From positions 1 to 64,000 of the forward strand of contig NZ_QOCF01000005.1 in assembly GCF_003318255.1 (NCBI RefSeq): 64,000 nt of DNA, given 5' to 3'. Below, piece by piece: positions 1-8,826 of this stretch. The stretch comes from Ruegeria sp. A3M17 (GTDB lineage: Bacteria > Pseudomonadota > Alphaproteobacteria > Rhodobacterales > Rhodobacteraceae). Within the stretch, counting starts at the first letter, position 1. Every line of letters begins with the position of its first letter. The notes beneath the pieces were generated by a model. The model saw only the letters and a program-made list of their open reading frames with translations, ran no database searches and was not told where the DNA came from. The position numbers and the translations under genes are program-made.

Positions 1-19
1 CAAAGTTTGCGACAGATCC
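1..19. repeat. IS6-family terminal inverted repeat (end of an element outside the window)
   Basis: The first 19 bases closely match the right-hand terminal repeat of the IS6-like copies at 8794 and 43555 (pattern CAAAnTTTGCnACnGAnCC). The body of the element would lie upstream of the window. This is seen by eye; three mismatches are tolerated. Confidence 0.5.
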
Positions 20-307
20 ATGACACTTCATCCGTGAACATAGTCTACGTTCTCGGCAATGCGGGAACCATCCACACAGGACCGTCGCTAAAACTACAAT
101 CGCTGCGATGCAGCGTTCTCTAAAGAAAGCCGACGTTGGTCACGAGCAATGTGCGGCTCCACTAGGTGGAAGTGAATGAGTGCTTTAATAGGGACATTCT
201 TTCGACAGAAACACATTTGACGCGAAGAAAGTGGATTTTGACCTGACAAACACTGTTTTGTTTTCCGACACCCCTTCCCGTAGATGTGGTGATGCATTCA
301 GCAGGAA
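20..307. other. Intergenic, no gene recognised
   Basis: No convincing coding sequence is seen. A 67-codon minus-strand frame (94-297) has no recognisable domain and an unusual His/Cys-rich composition, so it was not called. The stretch must hold the promoter of the downstream phosphatase, but no box stands out. Confidence 0.4.
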
Positions 308-1111
308 GTGAGCCGACCAATGCATAACATCATTGCACGAAGAAACTTCGCCGCCGCAGTAGCCGAAGAGGCGGGCGCGCTTGCGCTAGAGTATTTTGCT
401 GCCAGAGACACCTTGGTCATTGATCAAAAGGGCGCGCAGGACTGGGTCAGCGAGGCGGATCGCAACGTCGAAACCTTCATTCGTCAAAGGATTATGAACT
501 CTTTTCCCGATGATGGGATTTATGGCGAAGAACACGCCGAAAAAGCTGGCTCCAGCGGTTTTGACTGGGTGATCGATCCGATTGATGGGACAACGAACTT
601 CGTCAATGGCATTCCTGCCTGGACGATTGTCTTAGCGGGCGTTTCGGACAGTCAGACGCAGGTCGGTGTGATTTTCGAGCCAAACGTTGGTGAAACTTAC
701 GTGGCGGTCCGAGGCGAAGGTGCCACTTTGAATGGGCACGCCATGCAGGTTGCCTCAAGCGTGGAATTGGCAAGTGGAACCGTCTCAATTGGCTATTCGA
801 ACCGGGTCGAAGCATCAAAGGTCGTTCCGGTGATTGCGGCCCTTATCGAACGTGGCGCTCTCTATCATCGCAATGCAAGCGGTGCGCTTTCGCTGGCCTA
901 TGTCGCGGCGGGACGTCTTTTGGGGTACATTGAAGAGCACATGAACGCCTGGGATTGCCTCGCCGGTCAGTTGATGATTGCCGAAGCAGGTGGCGAGATC
1001 GAGGATCAAGACGCCGACGGGATGATCCGGGACGGTGGTCGCGTGATCGCTGGTACGCCAGCTGTGTTCGAGACGTTGAAAATGATCTGCGACGACGTTT
1101 GGAACGAATGA
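308..1111 (+). CDS. Inositol monophosphatase family protein
   Basis: This 267-residue protein has the length and motifs of the Mg2+-dependent, Li+-sensitive inositol monophosphatase/CysQ superfamily, which hydrolyses phosphate monoesters such as inositol-1-phosphate in the cytoplasm. The metal-binding signatures are clear: GEEH around residue 80, WVIDPIDGTTNF around residue 92, and WDCLAGQLMIAEAGG near residue 215. The first codon is GTG; the ATG at 320, with an AGGAAG about 11 bases upstream, is an equally plausible start. The gene converges on a histidine phosphatase at 1684-1118 that ends a sugar-phosphate/iron type ABC operon, so both may dephosphorylate an imported organophosphate (inference). 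Exact substrate unknown. Confidence 0.85.
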   Translation: MSRPMHNIIARRNFAAAVAEEAGALALEYFAARDTLVIDQKGAQDWVSEADRNVETFIRQRIMNSFPDDGIYGEEHAEKAGSSGFDWVIDPIDGTTNFVNGIPAWTIVLAGVSDSQTQVGVIFEPNVGETYVAVRGEGATLNGHAMQVASSVELASGTVSIGYSNRVEASKVVPVIAALIERGALYHRNASGALSLAYVAAGRLLGYIEEHMNAWDCLAGQLMIAEAGGEIEDQDADGMIRDGGRVIAGTPAVFETLKMICDDVWNE

Positions 1112-1117
1112 CGTCTT

Positions 1118-1684
1118 TCAGGCAATCGGGCGCCACCCGAATTCAGGTTGAAGAGATTTAATATCCGCGCGCCAGAAGTGGCCCTGCCCAAGTTGATCAA
1201 ACCGCCGGTCAATTTCCTTCCCTGCCAGATGGCACCAAAGCAGCGTTCCGACCGCGCCGTGGGTTACAATGGCCAGGTCTCTTCCGTCGTGGTTTTTGAC
1301 GATTGACAGGACTGTTCGAACGATACGCAATTGCGCAGCATAGGCTGTTTCCCAGCCACGGAAACTGGAATTGGGTGCACCGAAGAAGGTGTCAGCGGCG
1401 GCCTCGAATATCGAGGGAAGAAGGAATCCGGTGGTGCTTCGGTCGTTCTCTCCCAGTCCAGGCTCGGATTTCACGACCAACCCCAAAGGCTTTGCAAGGA
1501 TAGCCGCTGTCTCGGACGCTTTTCGCTCGGTGCTGGACCATATATCTGTCACGCACGACATGGTCTGACTTTGTGCGAATGTGTCGGCTCGGGCGCGGCC
1601 AATTTCACTCAAACCCCATTCGGTGATCGGTGTCTCTGGTTCGACGACGACCTCCGGGTGAGAGACGACTAAAAGCTTACCCAC
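1118..1684 (-). CDS. Histidine phosphatase family protein
   Basis: About 188 residues of the phosphoglycerate-mutase-like histidine phosphatase superfamily. The N-terminal active-site segment reads LLVVSHPEVVVEPETP, the alphaproteobacterial variant in which the usual RHG is SHPE, followed by a WGLSEIGRARA segment. The second catalytic histidine is in IVTHGAVGTLLWCHLAG. The open frame extends further upstream, but homology starts at a GTG at 1684, one base after the stop codon of the ABC ATPase gene, so that start is chosen and translational coupling to the importer operon is likely. The family removes phosphate from small metabolites or phosphoproteins; coupling to a transporter suggests the imported ligand is phosphorylated. 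Confidence 0.75.
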   Translation of the reverse strand: MGKLLVVSHPEVVVEPETPITEWGLSEIGRARADTFAQSQTMSCVTDIWSSTERKASETAAILAKPLGLVVKSEPGLGENDRSTTGFLLPSIFEAAADTFFGAPNSSFRGWETAYAAQLRIVRTVLSIVKNHDGRDLAIVTHGAVGTLLWCHLAGKEIDRRFDQLGQGHFWRADIKSLQPEFGWRPIA

Positions 1685-1685
1685 G

Positions 1686-2759
1686 TCACCCTTCCGGCAA
1701 CAGAACGGGGCCACGTTCGGCAAAAGACATTTTGACTTCCGAGCCGATTTCCAGCGGTTCGTCCACGTCGTCCTGCACAGCAAATATCTGCCCGAAGGCA
1801 CCGGCCAGAGTGTACTCCATCCGCACGCCAACATAGGTCGCCTTGGCAACTTTGGCCGGGATGCCCATGTCAGATCCAATCAATATCCGTGACGGGCGCA
1901 CGGCCAGCGTTGCTGGTCCTGGCGCTAGACCACGTGAGGGGAGCGTGTGTTGAAAGCCCTCGATTTCGATCGTGGCTAAATCGCCTTCAACAGAAAGGAT
2001 TGTGCAATCGATCAGGTTGGCCTCACCAATGAAGTCGGCCACGAACCGGTCAACCGGCGCATCATAGAGTTTACGCGGCGTGCCGATCTGAGCGATGGCA
2101 GCGTTGCGCATGACGACAATCTCGTCTGAAACGGCAAGGGCTTCTTCCTGATCGTGTGTCACATAGACGACGGTCAAACCGAGGTCTTGCTGAATGGCAC
2201 GGATATCTTCGCGCACTTGGCGACGCAGTTTCGCGTCGAGGTTTGAGAGGGGTTCGTCAAAGAGCAAAACCTGTGGCTCCAAAACCAATGCACGAGCGAC
2301 GGCAACGCGCTGTTGCTGCCCACCGGAAAGTTCGCTTGGCAAGCGGTTGTCGAAACCTTTCAGGCCAACCAAGTTTAACCCATGCAGCGCGCGCGTTCGG
2401 GACTCGCGCCTGTCGAAGCCGGAAAAGGTCAACCCATACATGACGTTCTCTAGCACGCTCATATGAGGAAAAAGCGCGTAGGATTGGAATACCATCGACA
2501 CGTCACGGTCGGTAGCAGGTAATTTGGTCACGTCTCGGTCGCCGATCAGAATTCGGCCCGAAGTCGCCATTTCCAATCCTGCGATCATGCGTAACGTCGT
2601 CGTTTTACCGCAGCCTGAGGGCCCCAAAAGCGTCACCAGTTTGCCCGCTTGGACGTGCAGATCGATGCCATCAACAGCCACAACATCCTTGCCGAACACT
2701 TTCGAAACACCGTCGAAACGAACAGGCGCGGCCTTACTTGCTATAGTCGTTTCGGTCAT
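1686..2759 (-). CDS. ABC transporter ATP-binding protein (AfuC/FbpC type)
   Basis: A 357-residue ATPase of the Fe3+/spermidine/phosphonate importer class. Walker A GPSGCGKTT lies near residue 47, the signature LSGGQQQRVAVARAL near residue 143, Walker B VLLFDEPLSNLDAKL follows, and the H-loop histidine is in VYVTHDQEEA. The C-terminal 110 residues form a TOBE-like regulatory domain. The start ATG overlaps the permease stop codon by four bases (ATGA), showing an operon with the permease and binding protein upstream and the histidine phosphatase downstream. It would power ligand import at the inner face of the cytoplasmic membrane. Confidence 0.9.
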   Translation of the reverse strand: MTETTIASKAAPVRFDGVSKVFGKDVVAVDGIDLHVQAGKLVTLLGPSGCGKTTTLRMIAGLEMATSGRILIGDRDVTKLPATDRDVSMVFQSYALFPHMSVLENVMYGLTFSGFDRRESRTRALHGLNLVGLKGFDNRLPSELSGGQQQRVAVARALVLEPQVLLFDEPLSNLDAKLRRQVREDIRAIQQDLGLTVVYVTHDQEEALAVSDEIVVMRNAAIAQIGTPRKLYDAPVDRFVADFIGEANLIDCTILSVEGDLATIEIEGFQHTLPSRGLAPGPATLAVRPSRILIGSDMGIPAKVAKATYVGVRMEYTLAGAFGQIFAVQDDVDEPLEIGSEVKMSFAERGPVLLPEG

Positions 2760-4972
2760 GTCGTTTTCTCTGCTCCGAGTTGTGTACGTCGCCCGATCTG
2801 AACACGTCCTACGAGGATTTGTAACATCCCGACGGCTGCCAACATCACGAAGATCAGCGTTGTGGAGTACGCGATTGCAAGACCGTAATCGTTGTTCTCG
2901 ACCCGACCGATAATATAGCTGGTGGCCATGTCATACTCGGCGGAAACAAGGAATATCACCGCCGAAATCGCCGTCATTGCCCGGACAAAACTATAGACCA
3001 ACGCAGCAAGGATGGCCGGCCGCAAAAGCGGGAGGATCACACGCCTGAATGTCTGCCACGAGTTCGCACCAAGCGTTAGCGAGGACTCGTCGAGGGATTT
3101 GTCCAATTGCGACATCGACGCGATACCCGCGCGAACCCCAACCGGCATATTGCGGAAGATAAAGCTGACGACCAAGATAACGCCTGTGCCGGTGATCTCG
3201 ATCGGGGGCACATTGAATGCCAGGATATAGCTAACGCCAATAACCGTGCCGGGAATAGCGAAAGATAGCATCGTTCCGAATTCAAACGCATTCTTGCCCG
3301 CGAAACTTTGCCGTGTCAGCAGATAGGCCGTGACCAAACCCACGGCGGCCGTCAGCGGCGCGGCTATTGCGGCAATAGTGATCGTGGTCCAGAAACTGTC
3401 CCATGCGGCTCCGGTCCAGCGAATGCCCTCTTCCTCGAAGCGGACCGAAAAGGCAGTGACGTAGTGCTTGAACGTCAGCGAGTTATCGACGCCCCACAGT
3501 TCGACCACACTTCCGTAGATGATCATGCCATAAACCACGGCAGTGAAAATCGCCCAGGCAATTGCGATGCCCAGAACCGGTATGGCAAGGCCGCGCGGCA
3601 TCAAAGGGTGCACGCCCGCATCGCCTTTACCGGAAACGGTGGTATAGCTCTTTTTTCCCAACCACGCGCGCTGTGCATAGAACGCAGAAAGTGTGAAGAA
3701 CAAGAGCACCATGGCCAGAACAGCAGCCCGGCCCTGATCATACTGCGCGCCGACGATGGCAAAAAATATCTCGGTCGACAGCACATCAAAATTCCCGCCC
3801 AGGACAAGTGGATTGCCAAAATCGGCCATGGATTCGATGAACCCCAGCAGAAAGGCATTGGCCAGGCCGGGGCGCATCAATGGCAGAGACACAGTTTTGA
3901 AGGTTTGCCAACGATTAGCCCGAAGGGTTTGGGCGGCCTCTTCCATCGAAGGCGACACCCCTTCGACTACCCCGATCAAGACCAGAAAGGCGATTGGCGT
4001 AAATGCCAGCGTCTGAGCGATCAGCACCCCGGGCATGCCGTATAGCCAGCGCGTCGGCTGCACGCCAAAGATCTCGGCAACAAATCTGGTGACCGACCCG
4101 GAAAGCCCAAACAGTAGGATCAGTGCCAGACCAATCACGAAAGGCGGTGTGATAATCGGCAAGACCGTCAGCGCGCGCATCCCGCGTTTAAAGCGGAATC
4201 CCGACCGTGTGACGACAAGCGCGAAACAAAGGCCAAGCACGGTCGTGATGAAACCCACAAGAATTGCAAGAAACAGAGAGTTCCACGCGGCACCGCATTT
4301 GGCACCGGCAAAACAACCCAAGCCCCAAAGTCGGTCATCAAAGAACTTCGAGGCAAAAACCGAAACTGAATAGGCACCATCTTCAGTAACGAAGGCGGCA
4401 AACAACATCTTCGCAATTGGAAAGAAGACGAAAACTGTAACAATGGTGATGACGCCACCAATTGCGCTGACGACGAAAACGTCGCCATTGATGGCGCCGC
4501 GCGCCGCAATACCCTGAGTTAAAAGGAACAGGAACGCTGTGGCGCAGATCATCGCGCCGTATCCCATGCCGAACTGGCGGATCTTCGGTTCTCCAAACAG
4601 CGCCTTCATCCAGTCGAAATTGAACCCGCGAATGCCAATTGAGAACCCTTGCGCAATCAGCCAGCCAAAACCCAAGGCACCAGCCAAAATCAGGATGCGC
4701 GCGTATTGCGGATCGGACTTCGGTTTGCCGAGTACCAACAAAGGCAACGCAAGCGGGACCAAAAGCGGCGTAAGCCAAAGCTTTTCACCTTGTCCGACCA
4801 GAAAAGCGGCGGGCGCATAATCTTCATCGAACGGATATCCATCGACCAGCCATACGAATGACCAAATGCCATCCTCTACCATGAACCATGGCAGCAGGCA
4901 GAAACCAATCCACCCGGCAACAATCCAGAAGATTAGAACCGGGTGGTTCGTTTTTGACTTGGTTTCAGTCAC
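2756..4972 (-). CDS. ABC transporter permease, double-domain (AfuB/FbpB type)
   Basis: A 738-residue polytopic membrane protein carrying two fused BPD_transp_1 (binding-protein-dependent permease) domains, as in FbpB/AfuB. Each half holds an EAA-type cytoplasmic loop contacting the ATPase: EEAAQTLRANRWQTFKTVSL near residue 370 and DESSLTLGANSWQTFRRVIL near residue 645. The region before residue 180 holds extra hydrophobic helices. The start is GTG directly after the TAA of the binding-protein gene (zero spacing), consistent with one transcript. The family moves ferric iron or, in the Afu branch, hexose phosphates across the inner membrane. Confidence 0.88.
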   Translation of the reverse strand: MTETKSKTNHPVLIFWIVAGWIGFCLLPWFMVEDGIWSFVWLVDGYPFDEDYAPAAFLVGQGEKLWLTPLLVPLALPLLVLGKPKSDPQYARILILAGALGFGWLIAQGFSIGIRGFNFDWMKALFGEPKIRQFGMGYGAMICATAFLFLLTQGIAARGAINGDVFVVSAIGGVITIVTVFVFFPIAKMLFAAFVTEDGAYSVSVFASKFFDDRLWGLGCFAGAKCGAAWNSLFLAILVGFITTVLGLCFALVVTRSGFRFKRGMRALTVLPIITPPFVIGLALILLFGLSGSVTRFVAEIFGVQPTRWLYGMPGVLIAQTLAFTPIAFLVLIGVVEGVSPSMEEAAQTLRANRWQTFKTVSLPLMRPGLANAFLLGFIESMADFGNPLVLGGNFDVLSTEIFFAIVGAQYDQGRAAVLAMVLLFFTLSAFYAQRAWLGKKSYTTVSGKGDAGVHPLMPRGLAIPVLGIAIAWAIFTAVVYGMIIYGSVVELWGVDNSLTFKHYVTAFSVRFEEEGIRWTGAAWDSFWTTITIAAIAAPLTAAVGLVTAYLLTRQSFAGKNAFEFGTMLSFAIPGTVIGVSYILAFNVPPIEITGTGVILVVSFIFRNMPVGVRAGIASMSQLDKSLDESSLTLGANSWQTFRRVILPLLRPAILAALVYSFVRAMTAISAVIFLVSAEYDMATSYIIGRVENNDYGLAIAYSTTLIFVMLAAVGMLQILVGRVQIGRRTQLGAEKTT

Positions 4973-5998
4973 TTACTGAGGCAGCACAGAGACCTCTTCG
5001 TCCCACTTCTGCAAAAGACGCTTGCGTTCATCTGACGAGCCATACTTTTTGAAGTCATAGTCGATCAGCTTGATCTGGCTCATGTCAGGTGCGCTTTCAG
5101 AGGTTTCCGCATTTTTGTTGGACGGAACCTGGAAGGCGTTAACCTCAAGCGCAAGGTTCTGGGCCTCGGGGCTGAGCGCCCAGTCATAGAACTTTTTGGC
5201 CTCTTCTTCATTTCGAGCGCCGTCAATGATCGACATCGAGCCGATCTCATAGCCTGTGCCTTCGCATGGGGCCACGACCTTGACCGGAAAACCTGATACG
5301 GCCTGCTTGACCGCATCATGCATGAAGACGATACCGATGGTGTTCTCACCCCGGCCGGCGGCCTTGATTGGGGCTGAACCCGACTTGGTGTATTGGTTGA
5401 TGTTCGAATGTAGGCCCTTCATGAACTCAAAGCCGTCGTCTTCGCCAAATATCTGAACCATCGAGGCAAGCGTCGTATAAGCGGTGCCCGAGGAATTCGG
5501 GTTCGCCATTTGCACGTGCCCTTTATATTCGGGCTTCAGCAAGTCTTTCCAACATGCGGGCTCAGGCAAGCTGTTCGCGGCCAGGAGGTCGGAGTTGTAG
5601 CCGTAGCCGAGTGCGCCTGAATAAATTCCGATGGTTTTGTTACCTGCACTTTCAGCCTGCGAGATCGCCCAGTCGTGAAGCTGGTCACGCATCGGCGACA
5701 CGTATTCCATCGTCAAGCCTTCTTCGGCCGCTTGCAAATGGGGATCACCGGTACCGCCCCACCATACATCGCCTTTAGGGTTAGAACTTTCCGCGCGAAT
5801 TTGTGCAAACGTCTCGCCCGACGACTTGCGGGTCATATTGACGTCTATGCCGGTGGCATCCTCGAAACTGCGCGCCATGAGTTGACACCAATCTTCCTGT
5901 GCCGAGCAGTAAAACGTCAGCTTCTCAGCTTGGGCCGCACTTACCGAAGCCGCAAATGCTATCAGCGATCCCGCCAGCGTTGTCGTCAGATTTTTCAA
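4973..5998 (-). CDS. Periplasmic substrate-binding protein (AfuA/FbpA-like)
   Basis: A 341-residue extracellular solute-binding protein. An N-terminal signal peptide ends near residue 24 (LIAFAASVSAAQA). The start codon is TTG, preceded by a strong GGGAGGA ribosome binding site, which fixes it. The body resembles AfuA: GSAPIKAAGRGENTIGIVF, then FMHDA and EGTGYEIGSMSI. In the AfuA branch, the His-Asp pair and the Glu in those two motifs are, as I recall, ligands for hexose 6-phosphate. Together with two neighbouring phosphatases this favours an organophosphate ligand over Fe3+, but the general family label is ferric-iron binding. First gene of the importer operon. Confidence 0.85.
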   Translation of the reverse strand: MKNLTTTLAGSLIAFAASVSAAQAEKLTFYCSAQEDWCQLMARSFEDATGIDVNMTRKSSGETFAQIRAESSNPKGDVWWGGTGDPHLQAAEEGLTMEYVSPMRDQLHDWAISQAESAGNKTIGIYSGALGYGYNSDLLAANSLPEPACWKDLLKPEYKGHVQMANPNSSGTAYTTLASMVQIFGEDDGFEFMKGLHSNINQYTKSGSAPIKAAGRGENTIGIVFMHDAVKQAVSGFPVKVVAPCEGTGYEIGSMSIIDGARNEEEAKKFYDWALSPEAQNLALEVNAFQVPSNKNAETSESAPDMSQIKLIDYDFKKYGSSDERKRLLQKWDEEVSVLPQ

Positions 5999-6341
5999 TT
6001 TCTTTCCTCCCCTATGTGTCGTGCCGAAATTCCCAGCGCGATACTCGTCAATTCGTCGTTAGAGGCGGTCGCTCAAAGTCGCTAGTGGATCTAATTGCGT
6101 TGGCCAAATCAATATCCGACCAGCCTCCCAATGACAGAAACAATCTCAACACCGTACTGTTAGTTCTGCAAGGAAATTCCACGAGTACCATTTTTCTTGC
6201 GCCGCCAGCTTTTTAATCACCAAGCCAGTTTACAGCACCAAGTAAGAAGATCGGGAGTGTATTTTGATGCCGCATTGTTTAGATTGCCCTTTGCCGAAGC
6301 GACCTTTCTCTCCTATGTAGAGCAATCATCGTATTGCGAAT
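5999..6341. promoter_or_regulatory. Intergenic; promoter region of the ABC importer operon
   Basis: About 340 bases with no convincing gene. The minus-strand operon 5998-1118 must be transcribed from here. A strong Shine-Dalgarno (GGGAGGA on the minus strand, near 6005-6012) is visible; no clear -35/-10 pair or operator was identified by eye. Confidence 0.4.
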
Positions 6342-6482
6342 TTAAGGTCTGGTTTTCGCCTGCAATCTGAGTTCCCGCGCGGCTGCTGCGAACTTCCGCT
6401 CTCCGCCCTTTCTGTAAAAATTTTCAATGTACTGCCACCTCTGTAGACCTGACATGGTGTCTCGCCACTGGACGAACTCCAT
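6342..6482 (-). CDS. Small hypothetical protein (46 aa) downstream of fic
   Basis: A 46-codon frame starts with ATG ten bases after the fic stop codon and ends in TAA. The product begins MEFVQWRDTM and is basic and amphipathic, rich in Arg, Glu and Gln, with no membrane segment. Its position on the same strand directly behind fic suggests a co-transcribed partner, and Fic proteins often have small partner proteins, but no similarity to a known antitoxin is recognised and the ribosome binding site is weak. It may be a chance frame. Confidence 0.35.
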   Translation of the reverse strand: MEFVQWRDTMSGLQRWQYIENFYRKGGERKFAAAARELRLQAKTRP

Positions 6483-6492
6483 AGTGCCCAAT

Positions 6493-7575
6493 CTAGTAGT
6501 TCAACCAATAGACGGTCGAACGTCCACCTGCCTCAGAACGTTTCAAAACACCTGCAGCTTGCATTGAGTGTAGATCTCTGGTCGCAGTGGCCGTTGATGC
6601 ACCGCTGATCTTGCGGAATGCCTTGGCACCAATGCCAAGATCGACACGTGACGGACCATGTTCAAACAGCTTACGCAGGACAAACTCCTGGCGTTCGTTG
6701 AGCTTTGTTGCAAATCGCAGAAAGAAGCGATTGCGCCGCAAGATGAATTTCGCTTCTTCCCGGGCAGAACCTGCCGCGTCTTCCAATGTTTGCAAAAACC
6801 AGATGACGAATTCGGTTGCGTCGATAGCCCCCCTGCCCTCTTTCCGGCCAGCCTGTAGCGCGTGATAATACGCTTTCTTGTCCCGCTCGACCTGACGTGA
6901 AAACGAAAAGGACAATGCTCTGCGTTGTGCAAATACAAATTCAATTAACGCTCTGCCAATTCGTCCATTCCCATCAGAGAATGGGTGGATCGATTCAAAC
7001 CACAGATGCGCCAGCGCAGCTTTGATGGGCACCGGTGTACCCTGATTCTGCGCCAACCAAGTCAGAAAGACAGTCATTTCCTGATCAAGCCGCTCGGGTG
7101 GCGGCGCTTTATATAATACGTCATTGGTACCTGCGACCGCAGAGCGGACGATCTCGAGATCAAAGCGTCGCCATCGGCCCAGATCTTCCACTTCGATGCC
7201 AAAGAAAAGCAATCGGTGCCAGTCGAACAGTATGTCAGCACTGAGTGGTGCCGCCGTAGATCTCGCGGCCGCCATCAACTCTGCAACTGCATCGGATCGG
7301 CGCGCTATGGCGTGCCTGTCACGGTGTCTTAGCGACGCAACAATTGATGCCTGGATTTCTGTGGCATCTAAGGGCACGCCTTCGATGCCAAATGATGACA
7401 TAACTTCCTGGGCGATCTGCGACAGATGAAACTCTGCCCTGTCATCATTCGGAAGGCCATCAATAAGGCCCGTCATTTCACCAACTATTTGAGAAGATGT
7501 TGCCAGGTAAGGCTCCACCCGCTCATGGTCATAACTGAAAATGGGCCAGTACTTGGATTGCCAAACTTGCGTCAT
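6493..7575 (-). CDS. fic: Fic-domain protein (probable AMP transferase) with C-terminal winged helix
   Basis: A 360-residue protein with the full Fic catalytic motif HPFSDGNGRIGR at residues 197-208, which transfers AMP (or another phosphate-containing group) from a nucleotide to a target hydroxyl. An inhibitory helix motif of the SxxxE[G/N] type, SFGIEG, occurs at residues 61-66, so this is a class II Fic with intramolecular autoinhibition. The first 100 residues fit the DUF4172-type N-terminal domain; the last 80 look like a winged-helix domain (DLGIGAKAFRKISGASTATA). The gene ends in TAG. It stands alone apart from a small downstream frame, and an inverted repeat lies 40-70 bases upstream of its ATG. 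Confidence 0.88.
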   Translation of the reverse strand: MTQVWQSKYWPIFSYDHERVEPYLATSSQIVGEMTGLIDGLPNDDRAEFHLSQIAQEVMSSFGIEGVPLDATEIQASIVASLRHRDRHAIARRSDAVAELMAAARSTAAPLSADILFDWHRLLFFGIEVEDLGRWRRFDLEIVRSAVAGTNDVLYKAPPPERLDQEMTVFLTWLAQNQGTPVPIKAALAHLWFESIHPFSDGNGRIGRALIEFVFAQRRALSFSFSRQVERDKKAYYHALQAGRKEGRGAIDATEFVIWFLQTLEDAAGSAREEAKFILRRNRFFLRFATKLNERQEFVLRKLFEHGPSRVDLGIGAKAFRKISGASTATATRDLHSMQAAGVLKRSEAGGRSTVYWLNY

Positions 7576-7613
7576 GACGAATTTAATACACTTATTCCAA
7601 TCATTTTTCTACC

Positions 7614-7647
7614 TGATTTGATCTGATTAAAAAGTTAAATCAAATCA
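7614..7647. promoter_or_regulatory. Inverted repeat upstream of fic (candidate operator)
   Basis: TGATTTGAT at 7614-7622 and its exact reverse complement ATCAAATCA at 7639-7647 flank a 16-base AT-rich centre. It lies 39-72 bases upstream of the fic start, where a regulator could bind. The winged-helix domain of the Fic protein itself is a possible ligand (inference). Confidence 0.4.
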
Positions 7648-7975
7648 AACGACGCTAGGGTATGTTCCGCGAGCCGTGGCCGGTCCACTTCAGGACCAAA
7701 AGGCCGCGGGGTTGAAAGTACTCAGGCCGCCCTGCGGATCTGCAGAAGGGATAGTGTTTGGCCAACGCTCGACGGTATCTCCGGTCCCCGAAAACGCGTT
7801 CCGTTGTGAATAAAACCTTGCATGCCCGTATGTTTGATATGGCCGCCCTTAACATACAGCTTGTGCCGCATGTATTCCTCGGGGCGGTCTTATTCTGCCG
7901 TTTCAAAGCGCAGGCTGCGTACGTCGGGGTCAACTCGGCTATAAGCAGCCAACAGACGCCCGGACCACTTCTGTG
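7648..7975. other. Intergenic, no gene recognised
   Basis: About 330 bases between the fic promoter and the IS6 element. Two overlapping frames on opposite strands (7655-7933 minus, 7758-8003 plus) are open, but neither shows a domain, signal or ribosome binding site. This may be debris from a gene interrupted by the insertion sequence. Confidence 0.35.
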
Positions 7976-8794
7976 GGATGTGTTGCAAACTTTTGACTGT
8001 TGACGCTCATGAGTGCTTCGGATGAATGGCTATCGAAATTTTGAAGTCGAAAGTCCGTTGATGATCTCTTTCAAAGGCGCGCAATATCCGAAGGATGTTA
8101 TCCTGTTCGCAGTGTTTTTCTATGTTCGGTACGGCGTGTCATATCGCGATCTAAAAGAGATCATGCATGAGCGAGGCGTTTCCGTCGATCACACCACGCT
8201 GAACCGCTGGGTGACACGGTATGCAGGCGTAATTGCTGAAACAGCGCGCCGTCGTAAGGGTCCGTGTGATCGCTCTTGGAGAATGGACGAAACGTATATC
8301 AAAGTGAAAGGCACATGGGTTTACCTTTACCAAGCGGTCGACAAACACGGCAAAACTCTCGATTTCATGCTTTCACAACGCCGAAATAAACCGGCCGCGA
8401 CAAAATTCTTCGCCCGGATGTTGGAGATCAATGGTCTACCGAGAAAAATCTTCATCGACAAAAGTGGCGCCAATACAGCTGGTATCAAGACCAAAAACAG
8501 GATGCTCAAAGGTTTTGGTTGCCCGCTCCCGATAGAGATGGTGAGGCGGAAACACCTAAATAACATCGTGGAACAAGATCACAGGATTATCAAAAGACGA
8601 ACCCGCCCGATGCTTGGCTTTAAGTCTTTTGAGTCTGCATCTGCAACTCTTTCAGGTATCGAAGTCGCGCACATGATCCGCGAAGGCCAATTCACGTCTG
8701 GAATCTGTCCACTTCTACAGTTCACAGAACTAGCGGCCTAAACCATCGGCACAAAAGCAGTATTCCGAACAACCACAAACTTTGCAACGGAACC
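7976..8794 (+). mobile_element. IS6-family insertion sequence, apparently intact
   Basis: An element of about 819 bp bounded by imperfect terminal inverted repeats: GGATGTGTTGCAAAC on the left and, on the complementary strand at the right end, GGTTCCGTTGCAAAG. It contains a single DDE transposase gene (8013-8741). No 8-bp target duplication is visible at the boundaries, which fits an old insertion or recombination between copies. A degraded sister copy of nearly identical length lies at 42739-43555. Confidence 0.8.
8013..8741 (+). CDS. IS6-family DDE transposase
   Basis: A 242-residue transposase with the IS6 (IS26-like) layout: N-terminal helix-turn-helix (VSYRDLKEIMHERGVSVDHTTLNRW), then the catalytic triad Asp in RMDETYIKVKG, Asp in IFIDKSGAN and Glu in VEQDHRIIKRR. 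The frame opens with GTG at 8013; the ATG at 8064 (MISFKGAQYP) matches the usual start of the family and may be the real one. No frameshift or missing catalytic residue is seen, so this copy could be active and may supply transposase to the defective remnants elsewhere in the window. Confidence 0.9.
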   Translation: MLRMNGYRNFEVESPLMISFKGAQYPKDVILFAVFFYVRYGVSYRDLKEIMHERGVSVDHTTLNRWVTRYAGVIAETARRRKGPCDRSWRMDETYIKVKGTWVYLYQAVDKHGKTLDFMLSQRRNKPAATKFFARMLEINGLPRKIFIDKSGANTAGIKTKNRMLKGFGCPLPIEMVRRKHLNNIVEQDHRIIKRRTRPMLGFKSFESASATLSGIEVAHMIREGQFTSGICPLLQFTELAA

Positions 8795-8826
8795 CACACA
8801 ATCTCGTTCCGACGAGTATAAGTTCA

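Noticed and set aside
3308..4045. 245-codon plus-strand frame inside the permease gene
   Set aside because: It is antisense to a clear two-domain ABC permease and has no recognisable protein features; a shadow of GC-biased coding.
7655..8003. Two opposite open frames beside the IS6 copy
   Set aside because: They overlap each other on opposite strands, show no domain, and one runs into the IS end; treated as debris.
7968..8802. 8-bp target site duplication around the intact IS6 copy
   Set aside because: The flanks CTTCTGTG and CACACAAT do not match, so no duplication is claimed.
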